Assembly (NCBI GenBank): GCA_015501595.1
Contig: JADNRX010000067.1
Coordinates: forward strand, 62,001 to 126,000
DNA from: Hymenopellis radicata
Taxonomy: Eukaryota > Basidiomycota > Agaricomycetes > Agaricales > Physalacriaceae
Length of the DNA stretch: 64,000 nt
Reading direction: 5' to 3'
Shown here: one piece after another, positions 1 to 12,221 of the stretch
How positions within the stretch are numbered: the stretch's first letter is position 1
How the letters are laid out: every line of letters begins with the position of its first letter
Position numbers and translations under genes: made by a program
Notes under the pieces: generated by a model
Seen by the model: the letters and a program-made list of their open reading frames with translations, nothing else
What the model was told of the DNA's origin: nothing
Databases searched by the model: none

Positions 1-1688
1 CTACCTCGGATCCCTCAACTTCGAAGTGCAGGATGCAAAGACGTTCGCGCTGTGGGGCGCTGATTATCTGAAATACGACAATTGCTATTCGACTGCTCCG
101 AATGAGTTTCTGAATTATTTTCCAAGTATTAGTGTTTGTTCGGTTTTTGCTGCCTTGAAGCCAGAGCTCATCGTTTCTAGATCAAGGTAAAAACGTACAA
201 TTCTTTCAACAAGGGATCTAATAGGTGTCGTAGGACCACTTTGTTACAATGCGCGACGCACTGGCCGACCTCGACCGCCCCATCTTATACTCTGCCTGCG
301 AATGGGGAGTCCAGGTAACCGTTCCTTTTCCTCGTCCTCAACAACACGGGTTTCACGTTCTCATAGGACCCAGCCCGATGGCCGGGTGCGGAAGTAGCCA
401 ACTCGTGGCGCATCTCGTCAGTCCTCATCCTATTCCCTCAAGACCTCATTCTAACATCATGGTAACAGAAACGACATCGGCCCCTCATGGGTAAACGTAT
501 TCCGCATAATCAACCAGGTCGTGCCCATAACCCAATTCGCTGAACCGGGGGCGTGGAACGATTTGGATCTCTTAGAAGTCGGAAACTCGCCGTTTACGGA
601 GGCGGAGCAGTTGACGCATGTACGTATACGTCGTCTCCAAGGGTAGGAGTTGCTGACGATGTGTAGTTTGCATTTTGGGCGGCGGTGAAAAGTCCGCTGC
701 TGATTTCGACGGATTTGACAAAGGCCACGGAGGCGACGTTGGAAATTTTGAGGAATGAGAGGATCATTGGGTTGAATGTGTGTTTTCTTTTCCAGTGCGC
801 AGTGTGGATGCTGATATGGAAGTAGCAAGATCCTCTGGGGAAGTCTATCGACTTTAAAAGACGTTATGCGAATGACAGCGATGTCTGGGCGGGTCCGTTG
901 GCGGATGGGTCGACTGTTGCTCGTATGTGCTCTCTCTTTCTCCTCCAAGATGAACATACTGACCATGAAATGTTAGTTATCATCAATTGGAAAGACTCGG
1001 CTCGAGATCTAACATTTAATCTCGCAGACATCGGTCTATCCAGTGCCGACGCCGTCGACCTCGTAACTGGCAACTCCTTGGGACACCTCGACACTACGTG
1101 AGCCACACCCAACCTCGCTTGTTCCCTCAAGCTCAGTGAAATTCCGCAGGTACACCGCACGGGCTGCCGCCCACGGGAGCTTCGTCTTGAAACTAACAAA
1201 CCAAATCGCCTCTTCCCCACCGTCATTCACATACTACGAAGCCGCCGCCGCCTCCAGCGTCCTCGAAGGCGGCGCCGTCCGGCGCACCATCAACTCCAGC
1301 ACCACCGTCGTCGGGTCGCTCGGCGACGGCGCCAGTGTTACGCTCACTGGGATCTCCGTCGCCGAGGGCGGGAAGAAGCTCCTCGCTATCGAATACACGA
1401 ATGGGGATTACACGTTTGGGAACGACGGGTGTCCGAATTGTAGGAACGCGTATGTGAGTGTCAATGACGGGGAGGATGTTTGGGCGCAGATGCCTATCGC
1501 TGCTCAGGTGCGTATACGTTTTATGTATATTGCGGCAGATGTTGATGGTGGTGTAGAATTGGGATGTGGTGTTTAAGGGATTTTTGCTCGAGGTGGAGGG
1601 CTTTAGGGTGGGCGGGAATAACACGGTTAGGGTAAGGAATGAGGATGCGGGTGCGCCGGAGATTTATAGGATAGGTGTTTCGGATTAG
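1..1688 (+). CDS. GH27 alpha-galactosidase (AglD-like), 5' truncated by window edge
   Basis: Hydrolyses terminal alpha-1,6-galactose from galacto-oligosaccharides and galactomannan; expected to be secreted, but the N-terminus lies outside the window. The visible part starts inside the catalytic barrel: the GH27 nucleophile signature YLKYDNC is at nt 65-85. It is followed by an MRDAL...[11 protein letters not shown] strand (from 249), then [15 protein letters not shown], which carries the general acid/base Asp (about 545-590), and a STDL segment (about 710). The C-terminal beta domain (1148-1510, then 1578-1688) has a CPNC pair and a Ser/Thr-rich strand, as in fungal AglD-type enzymes. At least seven short introns are needed; splice sites join one frame to the stop at 1686-1688. 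Family assignment is firm; substrate preference is inferred. Confidence 0.85.
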
Positions 1689-2382
1689 GGTGAGGCTGGT
1701 GTGTATTTATAAAGACTGATTCTGCTATAAACTCTGTACTCATTGGTGCGCCACGGGCCAATCTAATGCGCGATAAGGGACAAGGACTGTCGAATTCGTA
1801 TCCCGGCGGGCGACGAGATAGACAACTTGCCGCCGAATGGTGACAACTTACTACTGATTCCTGGGCAATCACAAGGGGGACGAAGACAAACAGGGACAAA
1901 TACCGCGACGCTGCTGACTACCACCACTACCGTTTTGCTATCCAGGTCCTTCAACTAGAAAGAGGAGTACAAAGTACCGACATAACCATGTGGATATTGA
2001 CTCCCAAAAGAGAAGAAGGACTGCATTCTTTCTTTCCAGAGTAGAACAAGCCCCGGCTTGTACTTATTGTGTAGGTCCTAGCTTTGCTCCAAGTGTGTTA
2101 TTGTTGCTAACATTGTCAGACTGGCCCTCGCAGGGAAATACACATCTTCTGACTAGTACCTTGGCTGCTTATTGTTCCTTCTCTGGCCGTCTGCTACGTC
2201 GACCATCGTATGGACCACCCTTATCACTACACCCCTCGTATTATTGTCCGGATGTGATGGTCTGAGCGTCCGAGCTGCGAGTATTTCAGGCGATGGAAGG
2301 ATACGGTTTCTTACTACTTATCCCCAGCACTCCCAACTCTCATAGCTCGTACTACACAACCAGTCCTCCAATTATCTTGACA
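1689..2382. other. Intergenic, no gene seen
   Basis: Between the GH27 stop and the next start I see only short frames without family similarity or a convincing splice pattern. The last 150 bp is pyrimidine-rich and probably holds the promoter and leader of the next gene. Confidence 0.5.
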
Positions 2383-3649
2383 ATGTCCAACAATTCTGGT
2401 CGCGTAACCCGCTCCATGTTGGCCGCGCAGGAAGCATCGGGCACGGTTCCAGCTGGTACTATGGTTATCAGCCTTCCGTCTAGTAAAAAGGCGAGTGCCA
2501 GAAGCTCTGGTATGTTCTTGTCTCGGCTTCACATTGGTTTGGAAATTGACTGCTTTTCCAGGCAAGAAGGCTGCGGCCAGCCGGAGGCTTTCAATCAAGA
2601 GCGGATCTTCGAAGAGACACGTTGCCCGCATGGGAAGCAACAAGCGCAGCGGCAGGTCCGCTGCAAAAGGCAAAGGACGGGCTGAGCCTCAGGACGAAGA
2701 AGAGGAGAGTGACAATGGTTAGTCTAAATGTTTTCCCTCCAACTTGCATTAATGCTGAGATGTTCCTTATAGAATCAAACACTGGTAGGAAGCGCGCGCG
2801 CGACGACGATGAAGACGACGATGAGAAGGAGCGTCCGGCTAAGGCTGCGATGCGTCGTGGCAGCGATACGTCTTCTAGCGGTATGCGTCCTTCTGTGATG
2901 CTACGCAGAACTGTGACTGACTCTTACTTTCCAGACGACGGAGAACGCGACGAGGACATACGGCAGAGAAACTTTGAGCTCACCATCACAATCTCTTTCG
3001 ACGGTTCAAGTGACATCAACGCTTCCATCAGTCTTAAGCGTCCCCGCGACGATGATGGCGACGAGGACGAGAAGGAACGGCCGACTAAGGCTATTAGTCG
3101 GCGTAGCAGCGAGGAGCCTTCCGATGGTAAGTGTCCCTCCGTATTAGTACGCGACAATGTGACTGATCGTCGTCTTTTGTAGCCTGTTTAAGTTCAGCTT
3201 CGGGGTCGTCAGAGTCCTCGCAGACTCCAAGCCCAGCATCCGGTTCCTCGCAGACTCTCAGTTCTTCTGGGTCTCCAGCTTCGTCGGGCTCTGCGCCTGC
3301 TCTCGGAACCGCAGGCCCTTCTACCCTTAACAATGTTACTGTACAGCCTCCTGCTGCCCCATCTGCTCCCGATGATGCACCATCCCCTGCTTCAGCGGCG
3401 ACAGGAACTCCGGGCCGCGAACTTTCAGAACCGCCCACTCTCCCAAATACCCCCGCTTCGACGCACTTGGTGCCTACGCCCGCGCCTGTACTGCAAATGC
3501 CAGTGGTCGTTCCTCCGCCGCAGGTTCCAGTTGTTGCTCCAGCTCCCACTGTACCAGCTATACCAGCCCCGCTTAACCATGCCCGTGGTCCTTTGAGGAG
3601 GGAGAACGCGTTCTGGATTGCGCCCACGGGATCAGATCGTCGGCCGTAG
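2383..3649 (+). CDS. Disordered charged protein with duplicated exon, function unknown
   Basis: Five exons (2383-2509, 2562-2717, 2773-2880, 2935-3126, 3183-3649) join cleanly in phase. The product is about 350 residues. It has a basic Ser/Lys-rich N-terminus (SKRHVARMGSNKRSGRS), two copies of an acidic-basic unit KR-R-DDD-DEKERP-KA and a long Ser/Pro/Ala tail with PVVVPPPQVPVV. There is no signal peptide, membrane segment or globular fold. Lysine/arginine clusters beside Asp/Glu runs suggest a nuclear or nucleolar protein; that is inference. Exon 3 plus its following intron closely resembles the end of exon 4 plus its intron, so the unit arose by tandem exon-intron duplication. An in-frame ATG at 2293 would add 30 residues; I prefer 2383 because the added part is atypical. 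Not recognised by family. Confidence 0.65.
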
Positions 3650-4019
3650 ATTTTTCTGTTGCTTGTTGTCTGTTTATTTTGTGTTTTAATGTGCACGATA
3701 ATAGTAGGTGAAGTGTATAAAAGCTTGGGTGTAGTACTGTTTGTCTAATTGATGTGTTGATTTCTTGGTCCACTTGCATGAGCTCCTTTTTGGACCTGAA
3801 CAGCTTCGTCACGCAAGATTAGGCACTGCAGATGTTAGAGGTGTATGAAACTGGCGCTTCTTCTGCGCTAGCTCTTGACAGCCAATTGTCATAGCCCTTG
3901 ATTAGCTGTGCAAACGCGTTTGCGACTGTATTGTCATTGATCGCGTTCTGCTTCCGTTGCAGCGGCATTTCGTTGATTCATTCCTTACTACCACCACCAC
4001 AGTCCTATTGTTTCTTTGA

Positions 4020-4660
4020 CATCCTCTTTAAAGCTCCTAGATATGAGCTGCGCCACGCAGACCCAAGGGCGACTCTTGCGACAACCGCCTCCACAGTGGT
4101 ATGGCCTCAAAGTAACTTTGTCGAACACGGAAACCTCCAGATCCTGGTCACTAACCACACCATGATCTTGGAATACCTCATCCTGCCCGCGTTGACTACC
4201 TTCCACCTATTTGCCACAGGCCTGTTGGAAGATCCCTGCTCTGTCGAAGCGGCAATCCCACTGTCAACTTAGCGCTCTCTCCGTCAACCACCGCGAGATA
4301 TTTGACTCGTGCTTCCATTGGTATCGGGATCAGTGGCGAGTTTGTATCTCGATACGACACACAGCGACGCTCCTGTAAACTCCCGTCTTATAGAGGTGAT
4401 GAAACGTACTTCCGAATCCGCTGGGCTGTTTCCCCGCCTGATGAGACTTGGGCTCAGCATGTATGTGTATGGAAACCATGATGATTTCACTGAACAATTG
4501 TTGGAGATGGTGAGATCACGAAGGTCCTGTCAAATTGGCGACACAATGGAATACTCCCCGTCTCCTCAATTTGGACCCTCCAGTTATTTGGTGACATCAC
4601 AAAAGATGTTCCAAGTTAGCTATGCCGAGGTAGAACTAGCGAGATGTATTCCAACTTGAA
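4020..4660 (+). pseudogene. Decayed F-box/LRR-type C-terminal fragment
   Basis: Two frames (about 4020-4272 and 4309-4659) carry leucine-patterned text typical of the distal half of basidiomycete F-box proteins: MILEYLILPALTTFHL, then FPRLMRLGLSMYVYG and LLEMVRSRR. Stop codons separate them, no start or F-box motif is visible upstream, and no intron rescues the frame. It probably is the remnant of a paralog of the next gene. Upstream, 3650-4019 holds no recognisable gene. Confidence 0.35.
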
Positions 4661-4682
4661 GGTCAAGTGTATCACATCAATA
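4635..4682 (+). repeat. 48-bp dispersed repeat, copy 1 (partner inverted at 16541-16588)
   Basis: Begins ACTAGCGAGATGTATTCC and matches the reverse complement of 16541-16588 at 47 of 48 positions. This copy lies at the 3' end of the F-box relic; the other lies 18 bp beyond the UBP8 stop codon. Confidence 0.85.
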
Positions 4683-4884
4683 CAGTGTCCTGCGGGATTT
4701 GATTCTTTATAAATGCCGCGTTGGGTAGTAAACCGTGTGGAAGTCAAGTTGTCAATGTGAAGTCAAGCGGTCTCGGTTAGTTCGGCGTGAGAAATAACCC
4801 CAGCACTGTACAGCCACCAACGTTGTCTCCCTCCAACTTGAACGTTTGCGCCCACCATCACGCGTGTTCTCAAAGAGAGCGTAA

Positions 4885-6245
4885 ATGGCTAACATAAATG
4901 GCCCATTCGAGCATGACCCGTTGTCTTCCGCAATAGGTCGCGTACCCGCTGAAATCTGGGCAGAAATCTTCGCCTTTACTCGCATGAGTCGGAGTACCCT
5001 CTACTACCCTCGACAGCCCCCATGGAACATATCATACGTTTGCTCCTTATGGAGAGAAACATCCGTCTCTCACTCGCAATTGTGGTCCTTCCAGCCTCTC
5101 TACCTCGACCACGAATGCTTGATGATGAAAGATCCTGTTTCACTGCTGAAACTGGCTTTAGCGCGCTCATCGCGCCCGCCCACGCTCCCACGGGACATCG
5201 GCTTTTTTTGTGGGGCTGTCTTTCCCCGCCGCCACCATGCTCCGCCCGTTGTGCGCGCGCTTCTGCAGGTGTTGATAGACGCTTCCACCTCTGTGGCGTG
5301 TCTTCGCATTGGGGTACATCCGTCATACGCAGATCTGCTCCCACAGTTTCGTGGAAGACTGCCATTACTTGAAGAACTTCATGTCAACTACGATGGGGAC
5401 ACGCCGAGTATCCGAGGTTTTGAAATCTGTCCTCGTCTCACCAGGTTGCAGCTCCGTGGAAAGGGTGCTTTCGAGACTGTTTCGCAATTTGCGTGGTCTC
5501 GGCTCACCCAATTCGTTGACGCACGCAGAACGCCGGAAAATGCTCCCCTCGATGGTGAATACTATGCAAACATCGTAGCCGCCGCACCAAATCTTCAGGT
5601 TTTAAAGACAAACTGCCTACCGTTGACCTCTCCGAGCGCTCGAATTCACCATGACACCCTCACAAGGATATCACTCTGTGATGTCTCTCTTCTCTCGTTC
5701 TTTTCATTCCCGTCGCTGGAGCGGTTGGACATCAGCCCACCTCCTTATGACATATCCACGATCGCCACTGACACGGAGGAAATCAGCAGTGACCTAGCCA
5801 CCTTCGTAACGCAGTCGCACGGATGCCCCCATCTCACATTTCTCTCTCTGACTGATGTACTGCCTACCGCTACCTTTGAAGCTGTGCTGACAGCGTTACC
5901 CCAATTAGCAAAACTAGAATTGACGTTCTGCGAGTGGGACCAAGATACGCTGTCCATGACAGAGGAGTTTCTCTTGAACTTGACGGGATATGTAGAGACT
6001 GACGACGACGGCGAAGTGTCACATGCGTATGATTTGGTACCGGAGCTCGCATCGTTCAGCCTTGTGTTCAGGCCGTGTCCGGGGCGCCTGATGTCTGTGA
6101 CATCGTCGGAAGAGCACTTCGCCTAATGCTAGAGGAACGTTATGGGTTCCATGGTCAAGGATCCGCTCTCAAATCTGTTCACCTCGGCGTCTCAGGTGAA
6201 TTTGATGAAGTACTACTACCAACGGATTGGACATTCGGGTTGTAA
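4885..6245 (+). CDS. F-box domain protein, one-base frameshift near the 3' end
   Basis: Likely substrate receptor of an SCF ubiquitin ligase; target unknown. The N-terminal F-box reads RVPAEIWAEIFAFTRMS, then WNISYVCSLWRETSVSHSQLW (residues about 15-65). A leucine-patterned region follows with blocks such as LPLLEELHVNYD, CPRLTRLQLRG and LPQLAKLELTFCEWD. Single exon. The first frame stops at 6124-6126, but from about 6093 an overlapping frame reads DIVGRALRLMLEERYG...SALKSVHLGVSG to a stop at 6243-6245. This is the usual tail of such proteins, so one base is probably gained or lost at about 6085-6095. The 413-residue first frame alone is the conservative model. From 6246 to 6642 I see no gene. 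Confidence 0.75.
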
Positions 6246-6642
6246 CTACTATCCTTGGTGCAGCCTTCGCGCACATTAGACATCTGAGAGCTGTAGGCAT
6301 GTAGTATATCACGAAACCCACCTAGGTCCCGAAATCCCACCTATACCCTAGCTACCCTTCCACGAAACAATGTAAATTCTTTGTTATATGCGTTGCTTCA
6401 CATCAACTCAGACTGGACCCACTGTCACCCACAAGCCACCCTAAGCTTGGATCATCAATAGCTTTATGTATACAAAGTGTCCATAAATACAGCACTATAA
6501 ATACTACTACTGCCCTTCGACTTAAAGAGAGTCTAATATGATATGCAGGTATGCAAAAGATTACGGAGATAAATGAAATGTAAAGTGTGAAAAAGTTCGC
6601 CAGCGTCTACATACTCTACCTAAATCAATGATCATCTGCTTG

Positions 6643-8818
6643 CTACTGCCGTGCATCAAACGGATTATGATATCCCACATTCTGCTGAGACGTATAGGGC
6701 CCGGGCTGCGGATCATACAAATGCGCTTGTTGTGGTGGCGCATAAGGCTGTGGTGCGGGATCATAAAGCTGTTCAGTGGAATACCCCTGTGCGTTGTAGG
6801 CAGGCGACGGAGGCCCCGGGTGGTACTGCCCGGAAGGGACATACTGTGGCGGCATGCTGTACCGCGGCGGTGGTGGCGCGTTTCCACTTTGCATAATCGA
6901 CATATCGACTGGAGGTTGCGGTGATGCCAGCGGGCGGTATATGGGTCCTGTGTTGTAGGTCTTGTTACCGCGCCTGCGGAGACGCCATGCGTACGCCATG
7001 AGAACGAGACCCAGCAATAGTAGACCGCCACATATGCCGTATAGAAGGGGCTTCTTGATGCTGCTGCCGCTGCCACTTGTGGGCAAGTTATTGAGCGTCT
7101 GGCCGCCAGTGCTGTCCTTGCCATTCAACCGTACACTGACGAAATCGGCATGGGCTAGAGATAAGATGAATGACAGAATAACTAGAGCGCTCAACTGCTG
7201 ACCTTCCGCTGGATCGGTTATTGAGAGGAACTGGATGTAAGGAGCACCGCGGTTCTGGTCCTCGTCGATAAAATCTCCATAATTCAACAATGCGTAAACG
7301 TTGCGCACTAGGAAGTCCCGTCAATCAAAGCAGTGCAAAAGGTTGTCAAATAGCTCACTGAAAGACATGCCCAAGATCATATCGTACGTCGGTTGATCGC
7401 CAGTATCAAAGATGATCGGTTGAAACTAAAACACGCGTCAATTCTCTGTTAAGCGAGAAGTGCACACTGCATACCAATCCGACACAGCAATCTTGCCCTT
7501 TCGAATTCTTCAGGGAACTAATTCCCACTAAAGAAGGATCCCTATGAAAGCTATCAGAGTGGACAGATAGCAGAACACAGTTACAACATACAGTGTGGCG
7601 TCCATAGGATGGATGTGATATTCCTGCCCACTAAACTTGAACGTGATGTTCACCTCTTGATCACAGGGTACAATCCACGCGTTGCCCACACCATTTACAT
7701 TCACAAATTCTGCACCACTAAACCGGCCGTAAATCGCGTCGGCTGCAGCCCTTAACAGACATATGAGCGTCAGATTCCTATCACGCGTATTATTAGGCTC
7801 ACTTGGGCAATTGCGATAACGAGAACCCAGAATCAACCACAGCAGTAGCCTGGTAACCATTAGATGTCCCCTGGACCTCTGTATGAATGGCGATGGGATT
7901 CCCGTCAGGACCGAGCAGTCCGTTCTGGTCAAGGAGAATTTGGAAATGCTGATCGCCTGCCCTAGTGACTGATACAGTAGTCACCGCCAGCTTTGGTTCG
8001 TTCGTAATCGCGTCGTAGCCGTCGAGAATGTCGCCCACGGTAATGTTACCCGGGAAGCTGTCCGCACTGTCAGGATCTATACAGGGTGATTAACGCTCAT
8101 GTTGAAGTTGGCGAGAGCGTGGGAACGTACCCTGAACGCGTCCGAGGGCGATGGAGATAAAGTTGGGGGTGGAGGTGTTTTGGAGGAATATGCGGTCCAC
8201 GACGGCGAAACCGGCGTCTGACTGTAGTGTGTTGTAGATGTTGGAACCGGAATTGGGGCCTAAGCCTAGGATACCTTGCCCTTGTTTATTGTCGGCATCT
8301 GGTGGAACTTGCACTGCGTAGGCGGTTAGACATTGGAGACCGATACACGAGCCTGCACGTACTGAACGCCTGGTTTGATATCTCATAACCCGCGAACTTC
8401 ATGTCTGCAATTTTAACAGGACCTGGTTCAACATTTGTGAGTGAGTGTAGTTGGGGTTGTTGGAGGAAAGGAGTCACCTTTGGCTGAACCAACGGCATAG
8501 GTGACGCCCGAAGTAGCGCCCGTGTCTTGGGCAGAAGGAACCGTGCCAGCCACCCAGAGGTCAGAACTGGGGGATAGTTATGTTGAGCGCCTCAAACATA
8601 TGGAGGCGTACTCACCTTCCAGTATCAATAAGACAAGAAAAGTCCTGTCCACCGAGTGTTACGGTCGTGGAGTAGCTGATGTCTCCAGCATTCTTGAGAG
8701 TGGCAACACCGGTTATGGCGCGCCGCAAGGGGGCGCGTCTTCGACCCTCTACTTCGAGGCGGAGGCCTGAGGAGATTCCTGCAAGGGAGGATATGGCAAG
8801 TAGGAGGAGATGATGCAT
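6643..8818 (-). CDS. Membrane-anchored A1 aspartic protease (copy 1)
   Basis: Pepsin-like secreted protease tethered to the membrane. The start at 8818 gives a clean signal peptide (MHHLLLLAISSLAGISSG). The first catalytic motif DTGS-SDLWV is split by an intron (donor at 8615). The second is VVDSGFSLSQLP, with Phe where pepsins have Thr/Ser. GILGLGP and ITVGDIL blocks fit the family. After the catalytic lobes come a transmembrane helix (LLYGICGGLLLLGLVLMAYAW) and a Pro/Tyr/Gln-rich cytosolic tail of about 110 residues. About nine exons. A 48-nt stop-free intron lies between ITDPAE and AHADFVSVRL; the paralog reads ITDVTQ-AHSDFVTVRL there, supporting splicing. Divergent neighbour 9492-11437 is its paralog with the same architecture. 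Confidence 0.82.
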
Positions 8819-9491
8819 GGAAGAAGGAGAGGAGGAAGATGAGGAGATATAACGCCGTCTCGCCCAAATGAAAATAGCGGTGTGCGGTGTGTCATGGTCA
8901 AACACATTCCTATATCATATGGCCCTGAATGACATTCAGTATTGTGCGACCAACCTCCTGAAAGAGATTTGGTTCCGACACCAAAATGTTAATGTTACGG
9001 TTAGTCTTTTGCAGATCATGGAAGAGGATTCGCAAGCTGACTGCGGGCGGCTCAGGTTTTTGGATTGCCGGGGATGGCGGATTACCCAGCGCGTGCCATA
9101 TGATGTGGCGGTGCAAAGTCGATCATTGTAGATCTGGATCTTCTGCCGACACACCAGAACAATTCAACAACTTGTACTGGAGCGACTTGATATCATCCAA
9201 TCATTATTTTTTAATCCTGGGAGGGGTGGCGGTGAATTGATTTTCTATTCCTCACATCAAGTTATTTTATTCGCAGATTACTAACTCTTCAAGCTTCAAG
9301 CCTAAGCGTTAACATTGACGAATAAAACCAATAAACGACCTTGCCGCCGTTGTCTGGAGCGCTTGAAGCCGTTCGAGGCACCTGACAGGGGTCATTTGGT
9401 CAGGCCAAGCGCTCTCTCCCACCGACCACGACCATCATTTTCTCATTCCCTTCGTTCCCTGGCTGCTAAGGCACTGTCTTTCTCGGCGGTC
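8819..9491. promoter_or_regulatory. Shared divergent promoter of two aspartic protease genes
   Basis: The 673 bp between the two head-to-head start codons contains no coding frame with family similarity. It must hold both promoters. It includes AT-rich patches (TTATTTTTTAATCC near 9205) and a pyrimidine-rich leader before 9492. No defined operator could be named. Confidence 0.5.
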
Positions 9492-11437
9492 ATGATGCAT
9501 TCGTTAATTCCACTCTCTTTACTTCTGTCCTTCATCGACTCCTGTGTGTACGGAGTTCATCTGCCAGTCCAGATTCGAACCTCCAATCAGCCCCGTACCC
9601 TCAGCACCTTCAGCCATCGAGCAGCAAACACCACCATCCCCGTAGGAAACTACGGAAATGCCCAGTATTTCGCCAATATCACGATTGGCGGCGAGCAGGT
9701 CGCTGTCCTGCTGGATACGGGCAGGTAAGCATGGGTCTATATCCGAATCGGACGACGGTGTAACAGTCGTAATGTAGCTCAGACCTTTGGGTTAATTTCC
9801 CGAGCACGGTGCCGCAGACGACAAACTCTGGCAAGTCGTTGACACTGTCGTATGCCATAGGATCTGCCGCTGGTGCGCGTTCTGTTTCGCTTTCGCTCGC
9901 TCATATAAACTCTCTCCAGGCAGTATCGTCTCTGCAAAAGTAGAGTTTTATGACTACACTATAGACTCGCAAGCGTTTCGTACGTCCACGTCATTCCATA
10001 AACGCCTCCCCCGACACTTACCCTCTGTAGTATTGGTCACCGACACGAGCAGCTTCTCGACTGACATCCATACGCAAGGCTACGATGGCTTACTTGGTCT
10101 CGGACCGAACGAGGGCAGTCGAATTCTTGACGAAATCGACAAAGACTCCGCCAACAGCCTCCTCACCAACATCTTCTCCCAAACCTCCCAAACGGACAAT
10201 TTTATCACCTTCCTTCTCGACCGAAAAGCGGACCCCTCCGAGGACTTTAGCGCCCAACTCACTCTTTCTGAATACGTCAAGGGCTACGAAAAGGTCGCGG
10301 ACATGCCCAAGATCGACGTGGAGACTGTCCACAGGCTGTTACAGTCCGAGCAGCATTGGCAGGGCCTCACAGACAAGGACAACGGTGTCATCGGCCCCGA
10401 CGGCCAGGTCATTTTGATTGATTCCATCGTTCCAAAGGCACCCGACGGCCAACTTGTTGCCGTCTTTGATTCTGGTTTCACCTTCACACAAGTCCCGCGC
10501 GACTTGGCTGACGCGATATACGGTCGCGTTCAAGGGGCCGTCTACGATTCAAAAAAGGAGTGGTGGACTGTTCCCTGTGGCCAGCTATTGAACATCACCT
10601 TCAACTTTGGCGGCCAGTCGTACCCCGTTCATCCCATGGACACTGTCGATGACAACTTTAACATCAAGAATGACAATGGCACGAGGGTGTGTATAGGTTC
10701 GTTCCAGCCCATCACTAGCGCGTTCAGTCTGCTTGGAAACTACGACATGATCATGGGAATGAATTTCTGTACGTTGATGCCTCAATTTCTCTGATCAAAT
10801 ACTCACATTGTTCGCAGTACGAAATGTGTACACCAAACTTGACTTTGGCAGTTGGTCCGGCAGCAACTCCAGCGCCAGCGACCCGTACATCCAGCTCCTC
10901 TCTATAACAGACGTCACCCAAGCGCACAGCGACTTTGTCACCGTCCGCCTCGGCGGCACGGACACCACTGGAGACGCCAAGTGGCAGCTCCTCCCCTCCT
11001 CGGAGATGCAGCACTCGCCCGTGTCGGAAGAGGAGAAAAAGAAGAAGTACCAGGAGATGGTCCTGAGCCGATGGCCGTACATCCTCACCGGCTGCCTCGC
11101 CGCCGTTATCATCATCGTGGGCATCGTCTGCTGGCGCTGCTGCTGCCGGCGGAACAAGGACGGCTCCAAAGGTGCTTTATGCTGCCACAAGCGAGCGAAG
11201 GCTACGGTTCCGAAGTTTACGCCGAGCAAGGGGTCGGAGACGTCCTACCTGCCGCTTCAAGATCAGCACTCGATGCACAATGCGAGCACCGCCTCGTTGC
11301 CTTATGATCAGAATGCTTCGTATGGTGGCGGGTACAACCACAATTCGGGGTATTCTGACTACAGCCCCAATCCTGCATATGACCACCACCCCAACGAGTA
11401 TGGTGGCGGTGGGCAAACTGGGTATAAGGCGTATTAG
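9492..11437 (+). CDS. Membrane-anchored A1 aspartic protease (copy 2)
   Basis: Paralog of the divergent gene. Five exons: 9492-9724, 9778-9872, 9920-9979, 10031-10768, 10818-11437. Signal peptide MMHSLIPLSLLLSFIDSCVYG, then the propiece, then DTGS-SDLWVNF (intron inside the motif at 9725). YDGLLGLGPNEGSR follows at about 10080 and the second catalytic motif VAVFDSGFTFTQVP at about 10460, again D-S-G-F. A VHPMDT strand matches VHPMD/IHPMD of copy 1. A Lys/Glu stalk precedes the helix WPYILTGCLAAVIIIVGIVC, a Cys-rich juxtamembrane (WRCCCRRNK) and a Tyr/Gly/Asn-rich tail. The Cys cluster might be palmitoylated (inference). Probably cell-surface protein turnover. Confidence 0.87.
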
Positions 11438-11449
11438 CCGATGAATCCG

Positions 11450-12030
11450 CTATCTCTTGTATATATACGTATCATTTGCTATCGTTGCTTTGAGAGAGCA
11501 TCCGCGGACCGCAGCGCGCGTCTGCGGTGAGCGGTGGACGATGTATCGGTGTTTCGAGTTACTTCCTGACAGCAGCTGGACAGTAGTAGTACCTACACGC
11601 TTTCCTCCTCCTTCGCCTCCCATGTACTGAATCATCTGCCTGGACACGGACGTCTTCCAGAAATACTGTATCTCAGTTAATCCAACATATACCACCAATA
11701 CTATATTGTTGAGATAGAAGAAGAAGACTGGCATCCCAATGATTAATCGCTGAGTCCCGCACCACGTGTGTCCGGTCACACATTGCAGGGCACCACTGCC
11801 ATCAACATTTTGAGCGCCACATGCGAATCTTCCGTCTCAGGACAGTGGTGGGTTTTGGACACTGGCCCTGCCATGGAAACCAGCATCCGTCTACAGACAG
11901 CCACGTCGACCAACTCCGACAAGCCAACCGAGTAGCATTTCAAGAGTGTAAGACCAAAACCAGTAGTTAGGATATGAATCGCGAACAGCGTGCTCCGAAC
12001 GCACACGCCCGGCATAACGGGTCGCGGCAT
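11450..12030 (-). other. Possible small membrane protein gene, unrecognised
   Basis: Two adjoining frames on the minus strand encode hydrophobic stretches: LFAIHILTTGFGLTLLK near 11980 and LIIGMPVFFFYLNNIVLVVYV near 11700. A possible splice joins them near 11776. No family is recognised and no clear start context was found. It could equally be the 3' region of the protease gene read in reverse. Confidence 0.22.
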
Positions 12031-12221
12031 TCAGGTTGGACCTCAACCCGCCTGTATTGGCAGAGGCCTATCACTGTAATAGACTGGAATTAAATGCCTG
12101 AGGACGCATAGAGACCCGAAAGACGCCCGAAACCTCCCGCAACGACATCCTCGCAAAGCGCAGCCAGAAATCCATCACCAAATACCGACTCTGTTCCATG
12201 AACTCATCAGGAAGGCCCGTC

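Noticed and set aside
3094..3696. 200-codon minus-strand open frame, Gly/Ala-rich
   Set aside because: Antisense to the low-complexity last exon of the 2383-3649 gene; open through composition.
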